This document shows, piece after piece, positions 1 through 9,250 of a stretch of 64,000 nucleotides of DNA; position 1 is the first letter of the stretch, and the number at the start of each line of letters is the position of its first letter. The notes beneath the pieces are model-generated. The model had not been told where the DNA came from, searched no databases, and was given only the letters and a program-made list of their open reading frames with translations. The position numbers were made by a program, and so were the translations under genes. Source of the DNA: Phycisphaerales bacterium (GTDB lineage: Bacteria > Planctomycetota > Phycisphaerae > Phycisphaerales > UBA1924); assembly GCA_017642965.1 (NCBI GenBank), contig JAEPOJ010000003.1, forward strand, positions 93,138 to 157,137, in the 5' to 3' direction.

Positions 1-659
1 CCCACCTCTTCCTGGGTTGTGAACGCAACGACGATGTCGCACGGATTCCCCTTCTTGCTCTTGGCCAGAGCCCGGACGGACTCGATGCCGAGCCAGCACG
101 CGACGCGGTTGTCCATCGCCTTGGAAACACACTTGGTACCCAGCTCAAGGAACGGCTCGTCCATGACCACGTAGTCGCCGACCTTGATGTTCTTCTTGAC
201 CTGGGCTGCGGTCATGCCCGTGTCGATAAAGAACTCCTTGACCTCGGGCACCTTTTTGCGGTCATCTGGTGAGGAGATGTGCACCGGTCGCCCGCCGGGA
301 TTCATAACGGCTTGGAAATCGCCGTTATCGGTGACGACGAGCACACGCCGCGAGAACAGGTTGCGTGGGTCGAAGCCGCCCGCATTGCTCAGCCAGAGGT
401 AGCCGTTCTCATCGATGCTCGAGACATAGAAGCCGATCTCGTCCATGTGGCAAAGGAGCATGAGGGTCTTCGCGTCGCCCTTGCGAATATTGCCCGAAGC
501 CGTGCGCGCCTTGCGTCGGCAGATCAGGTTGCCCATCGCGTCGACCTCGGTCGTATCGAACAGATCACCGAGTTCGGACTCGATGAGTGCACGCACGCGT
601 TCTTCGCGGCCGGGGACGCCGGGGACTTCGCACAGACGCTTGAGAAGATCAATGTTCAC
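1..659 (-). CDS. M42 family metallopeptidase (glutamyl/leucyl aminopeptidase type), C-terminal part outside the window
   Basis: Only the first 219 codons lie in the window; the gene runs off the left edge. The start is GTG, preceded at five bases by AAGGAG. M42 enzymes are cytoplasmic dinuclear-metal aminopeptidases, often large tetrahedral oligomers, that trim peptides. Visible family marks are CHMDEIGF (metal His71 and Asp73), SKAMDNR (bridging Asp183) and TTQEEVG (catalytic Glu217 and metal Glu218). The segment between them fits the PDZ-like insert that gates the active site in this family. Substrate preference cannot be judged. It may also be called endoglucanase M or FrvX in databases, an old misnomer. 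The next gene is transcribed divergently, about 106 bases away. Confidence 0.9.
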   Translation of the reverse strand, partial: MNIDLLKRLCEVPGVPGREERVRALIESELGDLFDTTEVDAMGNLICRRKARTASGNIRKGDAKTLMLLCHMDEIGFYVSSIDENGYLWLSNAGGFDPRNLFSRRVLVVTDNGDFQAVMNPGGRPVHISSPDDRKKVPEVKEFFIDTGMTAAQVKKNIKVGDYVVMDEPFLELGTKCVSKAMDNRVACWLGIESVRALAKSKKGNPCDIVVAFTTQEEV

Positions 660-765
660 GGGGGCTCCTTGTGAGAGTTCAAGTATTGGGAATGTTGTGA
701 ACAGATCGTAGCGTGCGTGCCGCGAAAAACCCATGCGGGGGCGAGGTGGAGCGCTATCGTTCTGT

Positions 766-1953
766 ATGAGCACCGAGCCAGTCCGATCCCCGGTACACGA
801 TCACCACGAGCAGCGGGATGCCTATTTCCTACCCTACGGCGATGAGGTATGCGCGAGCACGGTGGTGGAAACCTACGGCGATCTCGACATGGAGTACGCG
901 GCCCTGCGGAAGGGATGCGTGATCTTTGATGAGAACCACATGGGTACGATCGAGATCACAGGCAGCGAACGCCTGGCATTCCTCAACAACATGCTCACGG
1001 CGAAGGTAGACGATCTGCAACCCGGGCAGGGACGCTGGAGCTTCTGGCTCAACAGGAAAGGGCGGATCGACGCGGACCTCCGCCTCGCCGAGACCGAGGA
1101 TCGGATGTTGATCCGGGTCGATCGGCACCTCGCACCGATGACGGCCAAATCATTGGATGCCTTTCTCTTCGCCGAGGATGTTGAGATACGCGATTCCAGT
1201 GAGGCACTGCATCGATTCGCGATCCACGGCCCTGCTGCCCCCGCGCTGCTCTCGGCGACGCTCAACGCCACGGTGGAGCTTGAGCCGATGGGCAACATGC
1301 CGCTCATGTGGAACGGTATCCCGATCGTCGTCACGCGTGATGATCTGTGCGGCGAGATTGGGCTTTCGGTCATCGTCGAGCGGAAGCATGCGCTCTCGTT
1401 CTACACCGCGCTGCTCGATGTCGCCGAGCAGCGCCCGGAGCTCAAGGCGCGCCCGAGTGGGTGGATGGCGATCAACGCGGCACGGGTAGAAGCCGGACGC
1501 CCGCTGTTCAATCTCGACTTTGGCACCTCAAATCTGCCGGTGGAATCCGGGATCATCGATGATCGTGTTCACTTTGCCAAGGGCTGCTATCTGGGACAGG
1601 AAGTGGTCGCGCGGATGCATGCTCGCGGCGCGTGCGCCCGGAAGGTTGTGGCTGTGCGCATCGAAGACCAGCGCATCACGCAAGACCAGACCGAGATCAA
1701 GCAGCCAACGACCGGTTCGCAGGTCTTCGAGGTCGGCAAAGAGACCGAAACCCCGATCGGGATCGTCACCAGCTCGACGATCTCACCGATGCTCGGCGCC
1801 ATCCCAATCTGCTTCGCGATAATCAAGACAGGCCACGAGAACGCGGGGGCGGAGCTGAGCATCAGCGCCGAGGGCGCGATCGTGCGGGGTGTGGTGCAGG
1901 ATCAGCTGCGGTTCTGGTCCAGGGCCGAGTCGGGCAGCTCGCCGGCGCGGTAG
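766..1953 (+). CDS. ygfZ: YgfZ/GcvT-like folate-binding protein
   Basis: The 395-residue product belongs to the GcvT-related folate-binding family whose member YgfZ helps maintain certain iron-sulfur enzymes in the cytoplasm. The diagnostic motif KGCYLGQEV is at residues 272-280 with the conserved cysteine, followed by ARMHARGA. The N-terminal part resembles the aminomethyltransferase tetrahydrofolate domain (for example GRIDADLRL near residue 100). No glycine-cleavage gcvH or gcvP is nearby, which favours YgfZ over a true T-protein. An upstream in-frame ATG at 733 has no ribosome site; the ATG at 766 sits behind GAGGTGGAG and gives a usual length. The 3' end overlaps convergent ribD by 52 bases. 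Confidence 0.85.
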   Translation: MSTEPVRSPVHDHHEQRDAYFLPYGDEVCASTVVETYGDLDMEYAALRKGCVIFDENHMGTIEITGSERLAFLNNMLTAKVDDLQPGQGRWSFWLNRKGRIDADLRLAETEDRMLIRVDRHLAPMTAKSLDAFLFAEDVEIRDSSEALHRFAIHGPAAPALLSATLNATVELEPMGNMPLMWNGIPIVVTRDDLCGEIGLSVIVERKHALSFYTALLDVAEQRPELKARPSGWMAINAARVEAGRPLFNLDFGTSNLPVESGIIDDRVHFAKGCYLGQEVVARMHARGACARKVVAVRIEDQRITQDQTEIKQPTTGSQVFEVGKETETPIGIVTSSTISPMLGAIPICFAIIKTGHENAGAELSISAEGAIVRGVVQDQLRFWSRAESGSSPAR

Positions 1954-3032
1954 TGAAGCTCGATATCGTTGTTGATTTGTTTCGTCCGGATCAGGCGGAA
2001 GCGACGCATCTGCTCCAGGCGTGGGACCTCGCGCCCCACCGCGACGGGCTTCGCCAGCTCGTCGCCGATCACACCCGGCGCAATATGAACAAGGGCCTCG
2101 TTCACCAGGTCCTGCTCTAGGAGCGACCCGAGCAGGCGAGGACCTGACTCGGAGAGCAGTGTAGAGACACCGTGCGTCTCATTCATGTGCCTTAGGCATG
2201 AGTAGAGATCAATCCGATCACCGTCGAGATCGCACTGCTCCGCGACGATCGATGTACCCGCGAAGCGTACGGGATCGCGTGTATATACGATGGTCGGCGT
2301 CTCATCAGCCGTCTTCACGAGTCTGGAATCGCGTGGCAGACGCCCGGCTGTATCGAGCACGATACGTTTGGGATTGCGACGGACGTTGCGGCACTCTCTG
2401 GCGGTCAGCATCGGATCATCCGCGAGCGCGGTCCCGACCCCGATCAAGACGGCGTCCACCTTGGCCCGAAGGCGATGGACGCGCGCCCGGCTGCGAGCGC
2501 TGGAGATCCACTGGCTCGCACCCGTTCGAGTCGCGATCCGGCCATCGAGTGTCTGGGCCCACTTCGCGATGAGCCACGGTCGGCCGGTGCTGAGTCGGTG
2601 GAGGAATGGCTGAGAGAGTTCGATGGCGCTCCTGCTCGCGTTGCTCAGCTCGACCCGGACACCGGTTTGCTCCAGGATGTTCCAGCCGCCGCTGGAGAGC
2701 GAGTGCGGGTCTCGGCTCGCGATCACGACCCGCCGGATGCCGGCCTCGATCACGGCCTCGGTGCACGGTGGCTGCTTGCCGGTATGGGCACAGGGCTCAA
2801 GCGTGCAGTAGAGTGTCGCACCCGAAGGATCGTGGCCTTGTGCTCGGCAGTTTGCGATCGCATCCCGTTCGGCGTGGAGTTCGCCGAAGCGCCGGTGGTG
2901 GCCGACCCCGATGACCACGCCGTCTTTGACGATCACCGCCCCCACGAGCGGGTTGGGCTCAGCGTGCCCGAACGCGCGCGAAGCAACGCGGGCCGCGAGG
3001 TCGAGGTAGTGGCTGGTCGCGTGCTCGTTCAT
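1902..3032 (-). CDS. ribD: Bifunctional riboflavin biosynthesis deaminase/reductase RibD
   Basis: RibD converts the first pyrimidine intermediate of riboflavin synthesis by deamination and then NADPH-dependent ribose reduction, in the cytoplasm. The 376-residue protein has the usual length. The N-terminal cytidine-deaminase-like domain shows PNPLVGAV, the zinc site His53-Ala-Glu55 (HAERDA) and the pair Cys81/Cys90 in CTLEPCAHTGKQPPC. The reductase domain starts near residue 150 with AKWAQTLDGRIA. The start codon overlaps the stop of the upstream RNase HII-like gene (ATGA), so the two are translationally coupled. Its 3' end runs 52 bases into the convergent ygfZ-like gene, so both C-termini are encoded by the same DNA. 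Other rib genes are not in the window. Confidence 0.95.
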   Translation of the reverse strand: MNEHATSHYLDLAARVASRAFGHAEPNPLVGAVIVKDGVVIGVGHHRRFGELHAERDAIANCRAQGHDPSGATLYCTLEPCAHTGKQPPCTEAVIEAGIRRVVIASRDPHSLSSGGWNILEQTGVRVELSNASRSAIELSQPFLHRLSTGRPWLIAKWAQTLDGRIATRTGASQWISSARSRARVHRLRAKVDAVLIGVGTALADDPMLTARECRNVRRNPKRIVLDTAGRLPRDSRLVKTADETPTIVYTRDPVRFAGTSIVAEQCDLDGDRIDLYSCLRHMNETHGVSTLLSESGPRLLGSLLEQDLVNEALVHIAPGVIGDELAKPVAVGREVPRLEQMRRFRLIRTKQINNDIELHYRAGELPDSALDQNRS

Positions 3033-3991
3033 GCCAATCGCACCATTGCTTCCCGCTGCTGATCCGTGATGAACTCGTGCGTGTCTTGCAGCCAGCGACG
3101 CGCGTCCTGGACATAGCCGGCCGTTGGCTTGAGATCTGGGATGCGTTCGCCCCAGTACGTATTAAAACGGAGCATAGCCAGCTCCCGGACGAGCTTCGCG
3201 GCCATGGATGCCAACGCCACCGGGAAGTACGCCCCGTCCGCGCCTGGCGTGAGAAGCACTCCAGTGTTCGTGTCGCACGTATAACGAGACGCCCTGGGTG
3301 ATTCCTCCTCGATCCTCACATCGTTGAACAGATGAGCGAGCATCGGCGCGTACTTGGTCCGCCCGCTCTGGCGATCGCACACGATCCTTGCCTCGTCGCC
3401 ACGCGAGCCGTGCTCTTTGGCCATTTCGATCAGCTCGCGTACCGCGGTGCCGGTCGCCGCCGCCTTGGTCCGATGTCGGGTATAGAGCGCGTTGAACTCG
3501 CTCTCCCCGACGACCCGGACGCGTATATCGAGCAGTTCGACTCCGTGCTTGTGCATGGTTCCTCTGAGCTGGTTCGATTCGATGGTGAGCATATCGGCGC
3601 ACACGCCCATCGGTAGATCCACCGGCGGCGTGGAGTACCAGTCGCTTGAATCCAGCCGTGCGCTGAGGGTGTCCTGCAGTTCCTGATCCGTAGCCGGCGA
3701 TCGACCATCGCGGCATGCGAGGAACGCCAGAACGCCACGCTCAAGGTGGTAGAGCGGGTGCTTTGTCACGCTGGAGTTGGCGAGTTTCAGGTCTTTCGAG
3801 TCCCCCACCGCGATGCGTCTCTTCGCTTCTTTCTTCGTTCTGCACACCGCGTCGCCGAGCATCGCCCAGAGGTCCGGTGCCGCCTCACCCGGGTTCCAGG
3901 AATCGATCCTGAGGGTCACGCTCGCGACGCAGAGCGGCCCGAGCATGGGGCCGTAGCCGGCCTCGTCGATTCCTGTGTAGATGAGCGTCAT
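3029..3991 (-). CDS. RNase HII/HIII-like nuclease with altered junction motif
   Basis: The 320-residue protein carries the RNase H type 2 frame: TGIDEAGYGPMLGP at residues 6-19 (acidic pair Asp9-Glu10), GDSKDLK (Asp64-Ser65-Lys66), a third acid in VCDRQSG (Asp206) and ALASMAAKLVREL with Glu269 at the fourth position. Known RNase HII has GRG or GKG where this has GYG, a motif that reads the RNA-DNA junction, and an Asp at the fourth site; RNase HIII has Glu there. The protein is longer than typical HII (about 200 residues) because of insertions after residues 30 and 90, and it lacks the N-terminal TBP-like domain of HIII. Role in RNA-DNA hybrid removal is likely but unproven. It is the first gene of a two-gene unit with ribD. 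Confidence 0.75.
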   Translation of the reverse strand: MTLIYTGIDEAGYGPMLGPLCVASVTLRIDSWNPGEAAPDLWAMLGDAVCRTKKEAKRRIAVGDSKDLKLANSSVTKHPLYHLERGVLAFLACRDGRSPATDQELQDTLSARLDSSDWYSTPPVDLPMGVCADMLTIESNQLRGTMHKHGVELLDIRVRVVGESEFNALYTRHRTKAAATGTAVRELIEMAKEHGSRGDEARIVCDRQSGRTKYAPMLAHLFNDVRIEEESPRASRYTCDTNTGVLLTPGADGAYFPVALASMAAKLVRELAMLRFNTYWGERIPDLKPTAGYVQDARRWLQDTHEFITDQQREAMVRLA

Positions 3992-4197
3992 ATCACCTAA
4001 TCCTGTGGGTTTGGGCCCTGAGTGCCAAGGTTATCAGAACTCAATCCCGGACATTCGTTGCAACCAGAACTGCAGTATATGAAGAGATGTGGCCAGACTC
4101 GACCACTCAGCGATTCGTTCCGATCTGTTGCGAGAGGGCCCGCGTGATTCGGGCCCACCACATGGAACTCAATTCTTTCCCAGAGGACTCAACCACC

Positions 4198-6960
4198 ATG
4201 AACGCAACACCAACACAGTCTGCACGCGCCCGCATCATGCTCGGGCTCTCCCCCCTCGCGATTGCGATGGCAGCCGGCCTGACCGGCTGCGGGAGCAGCA
4301 CCCACCTGACCCGCAGCGGGAACACCGAGCAGTTCACCCCCGAGTACAAGGCATCGCTCGCGACGGTCCAGCTCGACGCATCCCGCACGCAGGGCGATTT
4401 CACGCCCGGCAGCTACATCACCGAGGGTGGTGAGATCGAACTCCCGCAGCAGTGGGTCTCGGAAGCACGCGAGGGCAGCGCCGCGATCCAGGCGCAGCGT
4501 GCGAACGCCCAGTCGTTCGAAGTCTTCGCGGAATCGCAGTACGTTGAATCGATGGCTGGTGCCGACGCTGATCTCCAGGACGGCTTCGTTGCCCGCGACA
4601 CCGGTTACGCCGACGCGGAGCTGACCCGCAGCGTCCACAACGCCAACATCGCCAAGCTCAACAGCGACATCGATGCCCGCGAGTACGCGGCCGCCTCCAA
4701 ATGGGAGCGTCAGGAAGCCTTCCTCGTTGCTTCCGTGAAGGAGTGGCAGGCTGAAATCGAGCGTATGCGTTCGTCGTCTGAGAAGGAATGGTCCTCCGCT
4801 CTCGCAGAGCACGACCGCATGATGGCGAGCTACGAGGCCGTTCGCGACCGTGGCCAGGCCGAGATCGACTCGATGATCCAGACCGCGGACCTCACCGAGC
4901 AGCGCGCGATCCAGAAGGTCCAGTCGCTGCGTGTTCAGGCGAACACCGTTGCCCAGCAGAGCAACGCCGAGGTTGCCCAGCTCAACCAGCAGATCCAGAC
5001 CGTCACCGAGCAGTACAACGCCGAGTACGCCGAGCTGACCCAGCGTGCCCACTCGCTTGATGCGCAGATGAGCTCGGAAATCGCGACGCTCGACGCCCAG
5101 GCGAACCAGTTCAAGGTCGCGGACGCAGACGAAAACTACAAGCTCGAGGTCGAAGCCGCGCAGGTCACCTTCGAGGCGACCCTTGCCGAGGCAGAGGACA
5201 TCCGCCTCCAGGCCCAGGAGCAGTCCGCACGCGACCGCGCTCAGTTCTCGAGGCTCAGCGCCGACGCTCAGGCGAAGCTCGATACCGCCAAGACCACCTT
5301 CACCGAAGCGCAGCAGTGGGTCTCGACCCAGTACGCCAAGTCGATGGCTGATATCCAGAACAAGCTCGCTCAGGCGGAGCGTCAGGAGCAGGTCGCACGC
5401 AGCGCGTACGTCAAGGCCGAGGTCGACGCACGCGTCGCAGCGATGAAGGCCGAGGCAACCCACAACAAGGCACTCGCCGAGGCGGAGCTGAACCAGATCC
5501 AGTCCGAGGCCGAGTCCGAAGCGAAGCAGCTGCAGGCGAAGTTTGCCAAGGAGTTTGCGGAGCAGGCACGCAAGGGCAGCTTCGTTGTCCCGAGCAACAC
5601 CACCGACCGCGAGGAGGGCGTGAACGCTGGTGACAACACCCCCGAGCTCGCAAAGTCGGCCAAGAAGCCCGTCAATGTTGAGGTCGATCGCATCGCCGCG
5701 TTCAAGACCGGGCTCGCGAAGGCCTCGCAGCTTCGCCAGGAGGCGAACGCGGACCGTCTCGAGGCCGTCGCTCAGCGTGATGCGGAGATGGGCAAGTTCA
5801 ACGACTGGTTCTCCGGCAAGGAAGCGGACTTCCACGCCACCATGGCCGCGGCTGATGCGTTCCTACAGAAGTCAAACGCCGAGGTCGATCGCATGTTCGC
5901 CAACCGCGACGCGATGATGGCCTCCGCTGAGACCGAGCGCAACCGCGCACTGGTTGACGCCGAGAGCGGCCGCACCGAGATCCTCGCGACCGTCGAGACC
6001 CTGAAGGGCAGCTCGGTCACCATGAGCAAGAAGCGTGACGCGAAGGTCAAGCAGCTCTTCGCTCAGGCCGAGGCAACCAAGCGTATCGGCGAGTCCAAGG
6101 TCGCGTCGCTGAGCGTCCAGCGCGACTCGGCGAAGCGTCGCGGCGAGGCCAAGAGCGCCCAACTGCTCGCCGAGGCCAACTCACTCGAGCAGACCCAGCG
6201 CGCGGTCGTCGCTCAGATGCGTGAGGAGATCGGCGGCGCACGCCAGATCCTCGACGCGGAGCTGGCACGCCTGAACCAGGCGGCCCAGAGCTACATGGCG
6301 ATCGCGAAGGCCAACTTCGACGAGGGCACCGCCATGGCGGACGCGTTCGAGCGAATCGCGGTGGCCAATACCGCCGAGCTGACCGCACGCCACATCGCGA
6401 GCAAGAAGCAGTCGGACGCGGACCTGCAGTACATGACCGCGGTCTCGAACTCCAACGAGTTGCTGCGTGATGCAGAGGTCCAGCGCATGTTTGCATCCGC
6501 GGACGAGCAACTCGGCTATGCCAAGGCTCAGGACATCGCGACCCGTGGTAACATCCAGGCGGATTACAACGTCGCGATGGCATCGGCTACCCGCGACTTC
6601 ACCGTTGCCGACGCTCGTGAGTCGGGCGTCCGCAGCCGATTCGATCACCGCGTCGCAGCGACGGAGTCGGATCGCAACCGTGCATACGCGGAGCTCTACG
6701 CTCAGGCCCAGCAGCAGGCCGCCCGCAACGAGATCGCAGCCGCTCAGGCCGCGACCTACTCGGAGCAGTCCCTCGCGGCCCTCGAGCGTCTGAACCAGAC
6801 CTCGAAGACATTCCAGCTCACCGCGCAGCGGAACTGGGACAGCCGTCTTGCGATGCCCTCGAACCTCGATAATCCGGCCTCGGTCAACGAGCTCTACGAG
6901 CAGACCAAGCCGAGCTTCGAGTTCACCACCTTCACCAGCGTCCCGACCGACACTGAGTGA
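4198..6960 (+). CDS. Giant coiled-coil lipoprotein
   Basis: No named family is recognised. The 920-residue product starts with a lipoprotein signal (hydrophobic LGLSPLAIAMAAGLTGC, lipid Cys31) and then consists almost wholly of Ala-, Glu-, Gln- and Arg-rich helix with heptad character, broken by a short Pro/Asn/Thr segment near residues 465-490. Phrases such as AEAELNQIQSEAESEAKQL and the many AQAE, AEANS and DAE units show low-complexity helix rather than exact repeats. Such a chain could form a filament tens of nanometres long fixed to a membrane. An upstream in-frame ATG at 4087 is rejected because it would bury the signal sequence; AGAGG precedes 4198. It stands alone with its own terminator. 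Confidence 0.8.
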   Translation: MNATPTQSARARIMLGLSPLAIAMAAGLTGCGSSTHLTRSGNTEQFTPEYKASLATVQLDASRTQGDFTPGSYITEGGEIELPQQWVSEAREGSAAIQAQRANAQSFEVFAESQYVESMAGADADLQDGFVARDTGYADAELTRSVHNANIAKLNSDIDAREYAAASKWERQEAFLVASVKEWQAEIERMRSSSEKEWSSALAEHDRMMASYEAVRDRGQAEIDSMIQTADLTEQRAIQKVQSLRVQANTVAQQSNAEVAQLNQQIQTVTEQYNAEYAELTQRAHSLDAQMSSEIATLDAQANQFKVADADENYKLEVEAAQVTFEATLAEAEDIRLQAQEQSARDRAQFSRLSADAQAKLDTAKTTFTEAQQWVSTQYAKSMADIQNKLAQAERQEQVARSAYVKAEVDARVAAMKAEATHNKALAEAELNQIQSEAESEAKQLQAKFAKEFAEQARKGSFVVPSNTTDREEGVNAGDNTPELAKSAKKPVNVEVDRIAAFKTGLAKASQLRQEANADRLEAVAQRDAEMGKFNDWFSGKEADFHATMAAADAFLQKSNAEVDRMFANRDAMMASAETERNRALVDAESGRTEILATVETLKGSSVTMSKKRDAKVKQLFAQAEATKRIGESKVASLSVQRDSAKRRGEAKSAQLLAEANSLEQTQRAVVAQMREEIGGARQILDAELARLNQAAQSYMAIAKANFDEGTAMADAFERIAVANTAELTARHIASKKQSDADLQYMTAVSNSNELLRDAEVQRMFASADEQLGYAKAQDIATRGNIQADYNVAMASATRDFTVADARESGVRSRFDHRVAATESDRNRAYAELYAQAQQQAARNEIAAAQAATYSEQSLAALERLNQTSKTFQLTAQRNWDSRLAMPSNLDNPASVNELYEQTKPSFEFTTFTSVPTDTE

Positions 6961-6988
6961 TCGTGATCAGTTGAGTTGAGTTCTTGAG

Positions 6989-7018
6989 CCGCCCGGGTGA
7001 GTCCCCGGGCGGTTTTTT
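6989..7018 (+). terminator. Intrinsic terminator of the coiled-coil lipoprotein gene
   Basis: A perfect 9-bp stem (CCGCCCGGG at 6989-6997 with CCCGGGCGG at 7004-7012) with a six-base loop is followed directly by six T. Confidence 0.92.
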
Positions 7019-7086
7019 GTGCCTTCACAGCTTATTGGGCGCAAAGAAAAACGGGACCACTCGGTGTCCCGTTGTTGATTTTGAAT

Positions 7087-7171
7087 GCGGATGAGAGGAC
7101 TCGAACCTCCACGGGATTTTACTCCCACTTGGACCTGAACCAAGCGCGTCTACCAATTCCGCCACATCCGC
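7087..7171 (-). tRNA. tRNA-Leu (anticodon CAG)
   Basis: The reverse complement folds as an 85-base class II tRNA. The acceptor stem is GCGGATG paired with CATCCGC, the D arm holds GGTAGACGCG, the anticodon stem CTTGG/CCAAG encloses TTCAGGT (CAG), a long variable arm TGGGAGTAAAATCCCGT follows, and the T arm is GGTTCGAGTCC. The long variable arm and anticodon both specify leucine. CCA is not encoded. Confidence 0.96.
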
Positions 7172-7247
7172 GTGGGGAGGGGATCATTGCCCTCCCGCAG
7201 AGATTAGGCAAGCCGGACCGGTGACTGAAGTGATTCCGGATGGTGAA

Positions 7248-8351
7248 TCACGCTTCGGCGAACTCGGGCTGGTCTTCCTCGATGCCCTCGGGCTGTGCTT
7301 CGATCTCGGGCTTCTTGCGTGCGGGGAGTCGGTTGTCGAGGATCTGCTCCTTGATTTCCTCGAAGAGTTCCTGATTCTCGGCGAGGAACTCCTTGGCCTT
7401 CTCGCGACCCTGACCGAGGCGGATGTCGCCGTAGGAGTACCAGGCACCGGATTTCTGCACGATCTTCTCTTCGACCGCGAGATCGACGAGATCGCCGGTG
7501 ATGGAGATGCCCTCGTTGAACATGATGTCGAACTCGGCCTGACGGAAGGGCGGCGCGACTTTGTTCTTGACGACGCGAACGCGGACGTGGTTGCCCACCG
7601 CGGTGTCGCCGTCCTTGATGCTGCCGGTACGGCGGATATCGAGGCGGACGGAGGAGTAGAACTTGAGTGCACGCCCGCCGGTAGTTGTTTCGGGGGAGCC
7701 GAACATGACGCCGATTTTCTCTCGAATCTGGTTGATGAAGATGACGGTGCAGCTGGAGCGGGCGATGACGCCGGTGAGTTTCCGCATGGCCTGGCTCATG
7801 AGGCGTGCCTGCAGCCCGACGACCGAATCGCCCATCTCACCTTCGATTTCGGCACGGGGGATGAGCGCGGCAACGGAGTCCACAACGATGACGTCGACGG
7901 CGTTGGAACGCACGAGGAGCTCACAGATCTCGAGGGCTTGCTCGCCGGTGTCGGGCTGGGAGACGAGGAGATCGTCGATGTTGACGCCGATCTTGCGTGC
8001 CCACGTGGGGTCCAGGGCGTGCTCGGCGTCGATGAACGCCGCGACCCCGCCCTTCTTCTGGGCGTTGGCGAGGACGGTCAGCGAGAGGGTCGTCTTACCC
8101 GATGACTCCGGGCCAAAGATCTCGACGATTCGGCCTCGGGGGATGCCCTTACCGCCGAGCGCGAGGTCGAGCGAGAGAGCGCCGGTGGAGATGCCTGGGA
8201 CGGCGTTGTAGGACTCCTCGTCGAGGCGCATGATCGAGCCCTTGCCGAAGGCCTGATCGATCTGCGAGAGTGCGCGATCGAGTGCCTGCTTTTTCTGCTT
8301 TTCGTTCTCGGGGAGGGGCTTGTGCTCGATCGCCTTCTTTGACTTTGCCAT
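7248..8351 (-). CDS. recA: Recombinase RecA
   Basis: RecA forms ATP-dependent filaments on single-stranded DNA for homologous recombination and activates the SOS response. The 367-residue protein shows the Walker A motif GPESSGKT at residues 80-87, the catalytic-glutamate segment FIDAEHALD, the second Walker region [10 protein letters not shown] and the L2-region phrase [14 protein letters not shown]. The C-terminal tail is acidic ([15 protein letters not shown]), as usual. The start MAKSKK is preceded by AAAGG; an upstream in-frame ATG at 8495 adds an unrelated, non-conserved stretch and is rejected. The partner recX is about 54 kb away rather than adjacent. No clear LexA box is visible upstream. 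Confidence 0.98.
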   Translation of the reverse strand: MAKSKKAIEHKPLPENEKQKKQALDRALSQIDQAFGKGSIMRLDEESYNAVPGISTGALSLDLALGGKGIPRGRIVEIFGPESSGKTTLSLTVLANAQKKGGVAAFIDAEHALDPTWARKIGVNIDDLLVSQPDTGEQALEICELLVRSNAVDVIVVDSVAALIPRAEIEGEMGDSVVGLQARLMSQAMRKLTGVIARSSCTVIFINQIREKIGVMFGSPETTTGGRALKFYSSVRLDIRRTGSIKDGDTAVGNHVRVRVVKNKVAPPFRQAEFDIMFNEGISITGDLVDLAVEEKIVQKSGAWYSYGDIRLGQGREKAKEFLAENQELFEEIKEQILDNRLPARKKPEIEAQPEGIEEDQPEFAEA

Positions 8352-8668
8352 GATGTCGGTGCCTTTCTGGCTTGCCGTGCGTGGCCTCGGGCGCTGTTGG
8401 GTGGGCGACCTGCTGTGTTCAGGGGCCGACCCGCAGCCGTGTGGGCGCACGGGGATCAGCACGAAATCGAACGGGGCGATGTCCATATCGACCACGATTC
8501 GGCCGGGGGCGGTGCTGTACGCGAGCCCGGCGGAGCGACTTTACCAGACCCCGAACACAATGTCAAATGGTTGGGTTGTGTTTGTGGATAACTTTTGCGA
8601 GTTTCTTTCCCACGCCTTCGACAGCGTGGGGCGAATCGCGACACTATGAATCTGGTGGAGGTCATGCC
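8352..8668. promoter_or_regulatory. Divergent intergenic region recA / YdeI-like gene
   Basis: This 317-base gap must hold the promoters of both flanking genes. No credible coding frame is present. It contains an inverted repeat AACACAA (8554-8560) and TTGTGTT (8576-8582) separated by 15 bases. I found neither a CTGT-N8-ACAG nor a GAAC-N4-GTTC SOS operator. Confidence 0.4.
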
Positions 8669-9250
8669 ATGACAAAGGAGACACGACAGGTCAGCGACTA
8701 CATCGCCCGATCTACGCGGTGGGCGGACGAAATCCGAAAGCTGCGTTCGATCTTGCTGGGCAGCGGGCTCGAAGAGGGGCTCAAATGGGGCAAGCCGTGT
8801 TATATGGTCGAGGGTCGGAACGTAGCGATCATCCAGCCCTTCAAGGACTGCTGTGCACTCATGTTTTTCAAGGGTGTACTGCTCGAGGACACGCACGGTC
8901 GGCTCCGCTCACAGGGTCCCAACTCTCGATCCGCGAGGCGGCTGGAGTTTGGAAACGAGCGTGAGATCACGAAGGCCGTCGTTCGAGACTATCTCACGCA
9001 GGCCATACGCATCGAGCGTGAGGGCTTGAAGGTCGAACACGAGGACGAAGCCCCTGAGCTTCCTGAGGAACTGCGAGAGCGTCTGCGCGAAGATCGAGCG
9101 CTTTGCAAAGCTTTCGAATCGCTCACCCCCGGTCGCCAACGCGGCTACGCCATCCACATCGGCAATGCCAAACAGTCCAAAACCCGCGTGTCTCGGATCG
9201 AGAAATGTATCCCCGCGATCCTTGCAGGGAAGGGGCTGCACGATCGCTAG
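8669..9250 (+). CDS. YdeI/OmdA-family protein with DUF1801-like domain
   Basis: The 193-residue cytoplasmic protein starts with a DUF1801-like (YdhG) module: WADEIRKLRSIL, LKWGKPCYMVEG and CALMFFKGVLLED are typical. Its C-terminal part, FESLTPGRQRGYAIHIGNAK followed by KTRVSRIEKC, matches the OmdA/YdeI helical domain. Some members are linked to stress or bacteriocin resistance, but the biochemical role is not known. The start at 8669 lies behind GGTGGAGG; upstream codons in the same frame have no conserved content. It is divergent from recA, possibly by chance. Confidence in the family is good and in function low. Confidence 0.8.
   Translation: MTKETRQVSDYIARSTRWADEIRKLRSILLGSGLEEGLKWGKPCYMVEGRNVAIIQPFKDCCALMFFKGVLLEDTHGRLRSQGPNSRSARRLEFGNEREITKAVVRDYLTQAIRIEREGLKVEHEDEAPELPEELRERLREDRALCKAFESLTPGRQRGYAIHIGNAKQSKTRVSRIEKCIPAILAGKGLHDR

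Noticed and set aside
4189..5835. A 548-codon open frame antisense to the coiled-coil lipoprotein gene
   Set aside because: It is the mirror of a GC-rich, biased coding strand; it is Leu/Arg/Gly/Val-rich without motif, and the plus-strand frame has a lipobox and a terminator.
8352..8668. LexA-type SOS box upstream of recA
   Set aside because: Neither the Gram-negative nor the Gram-positive consensus was found on either strand.
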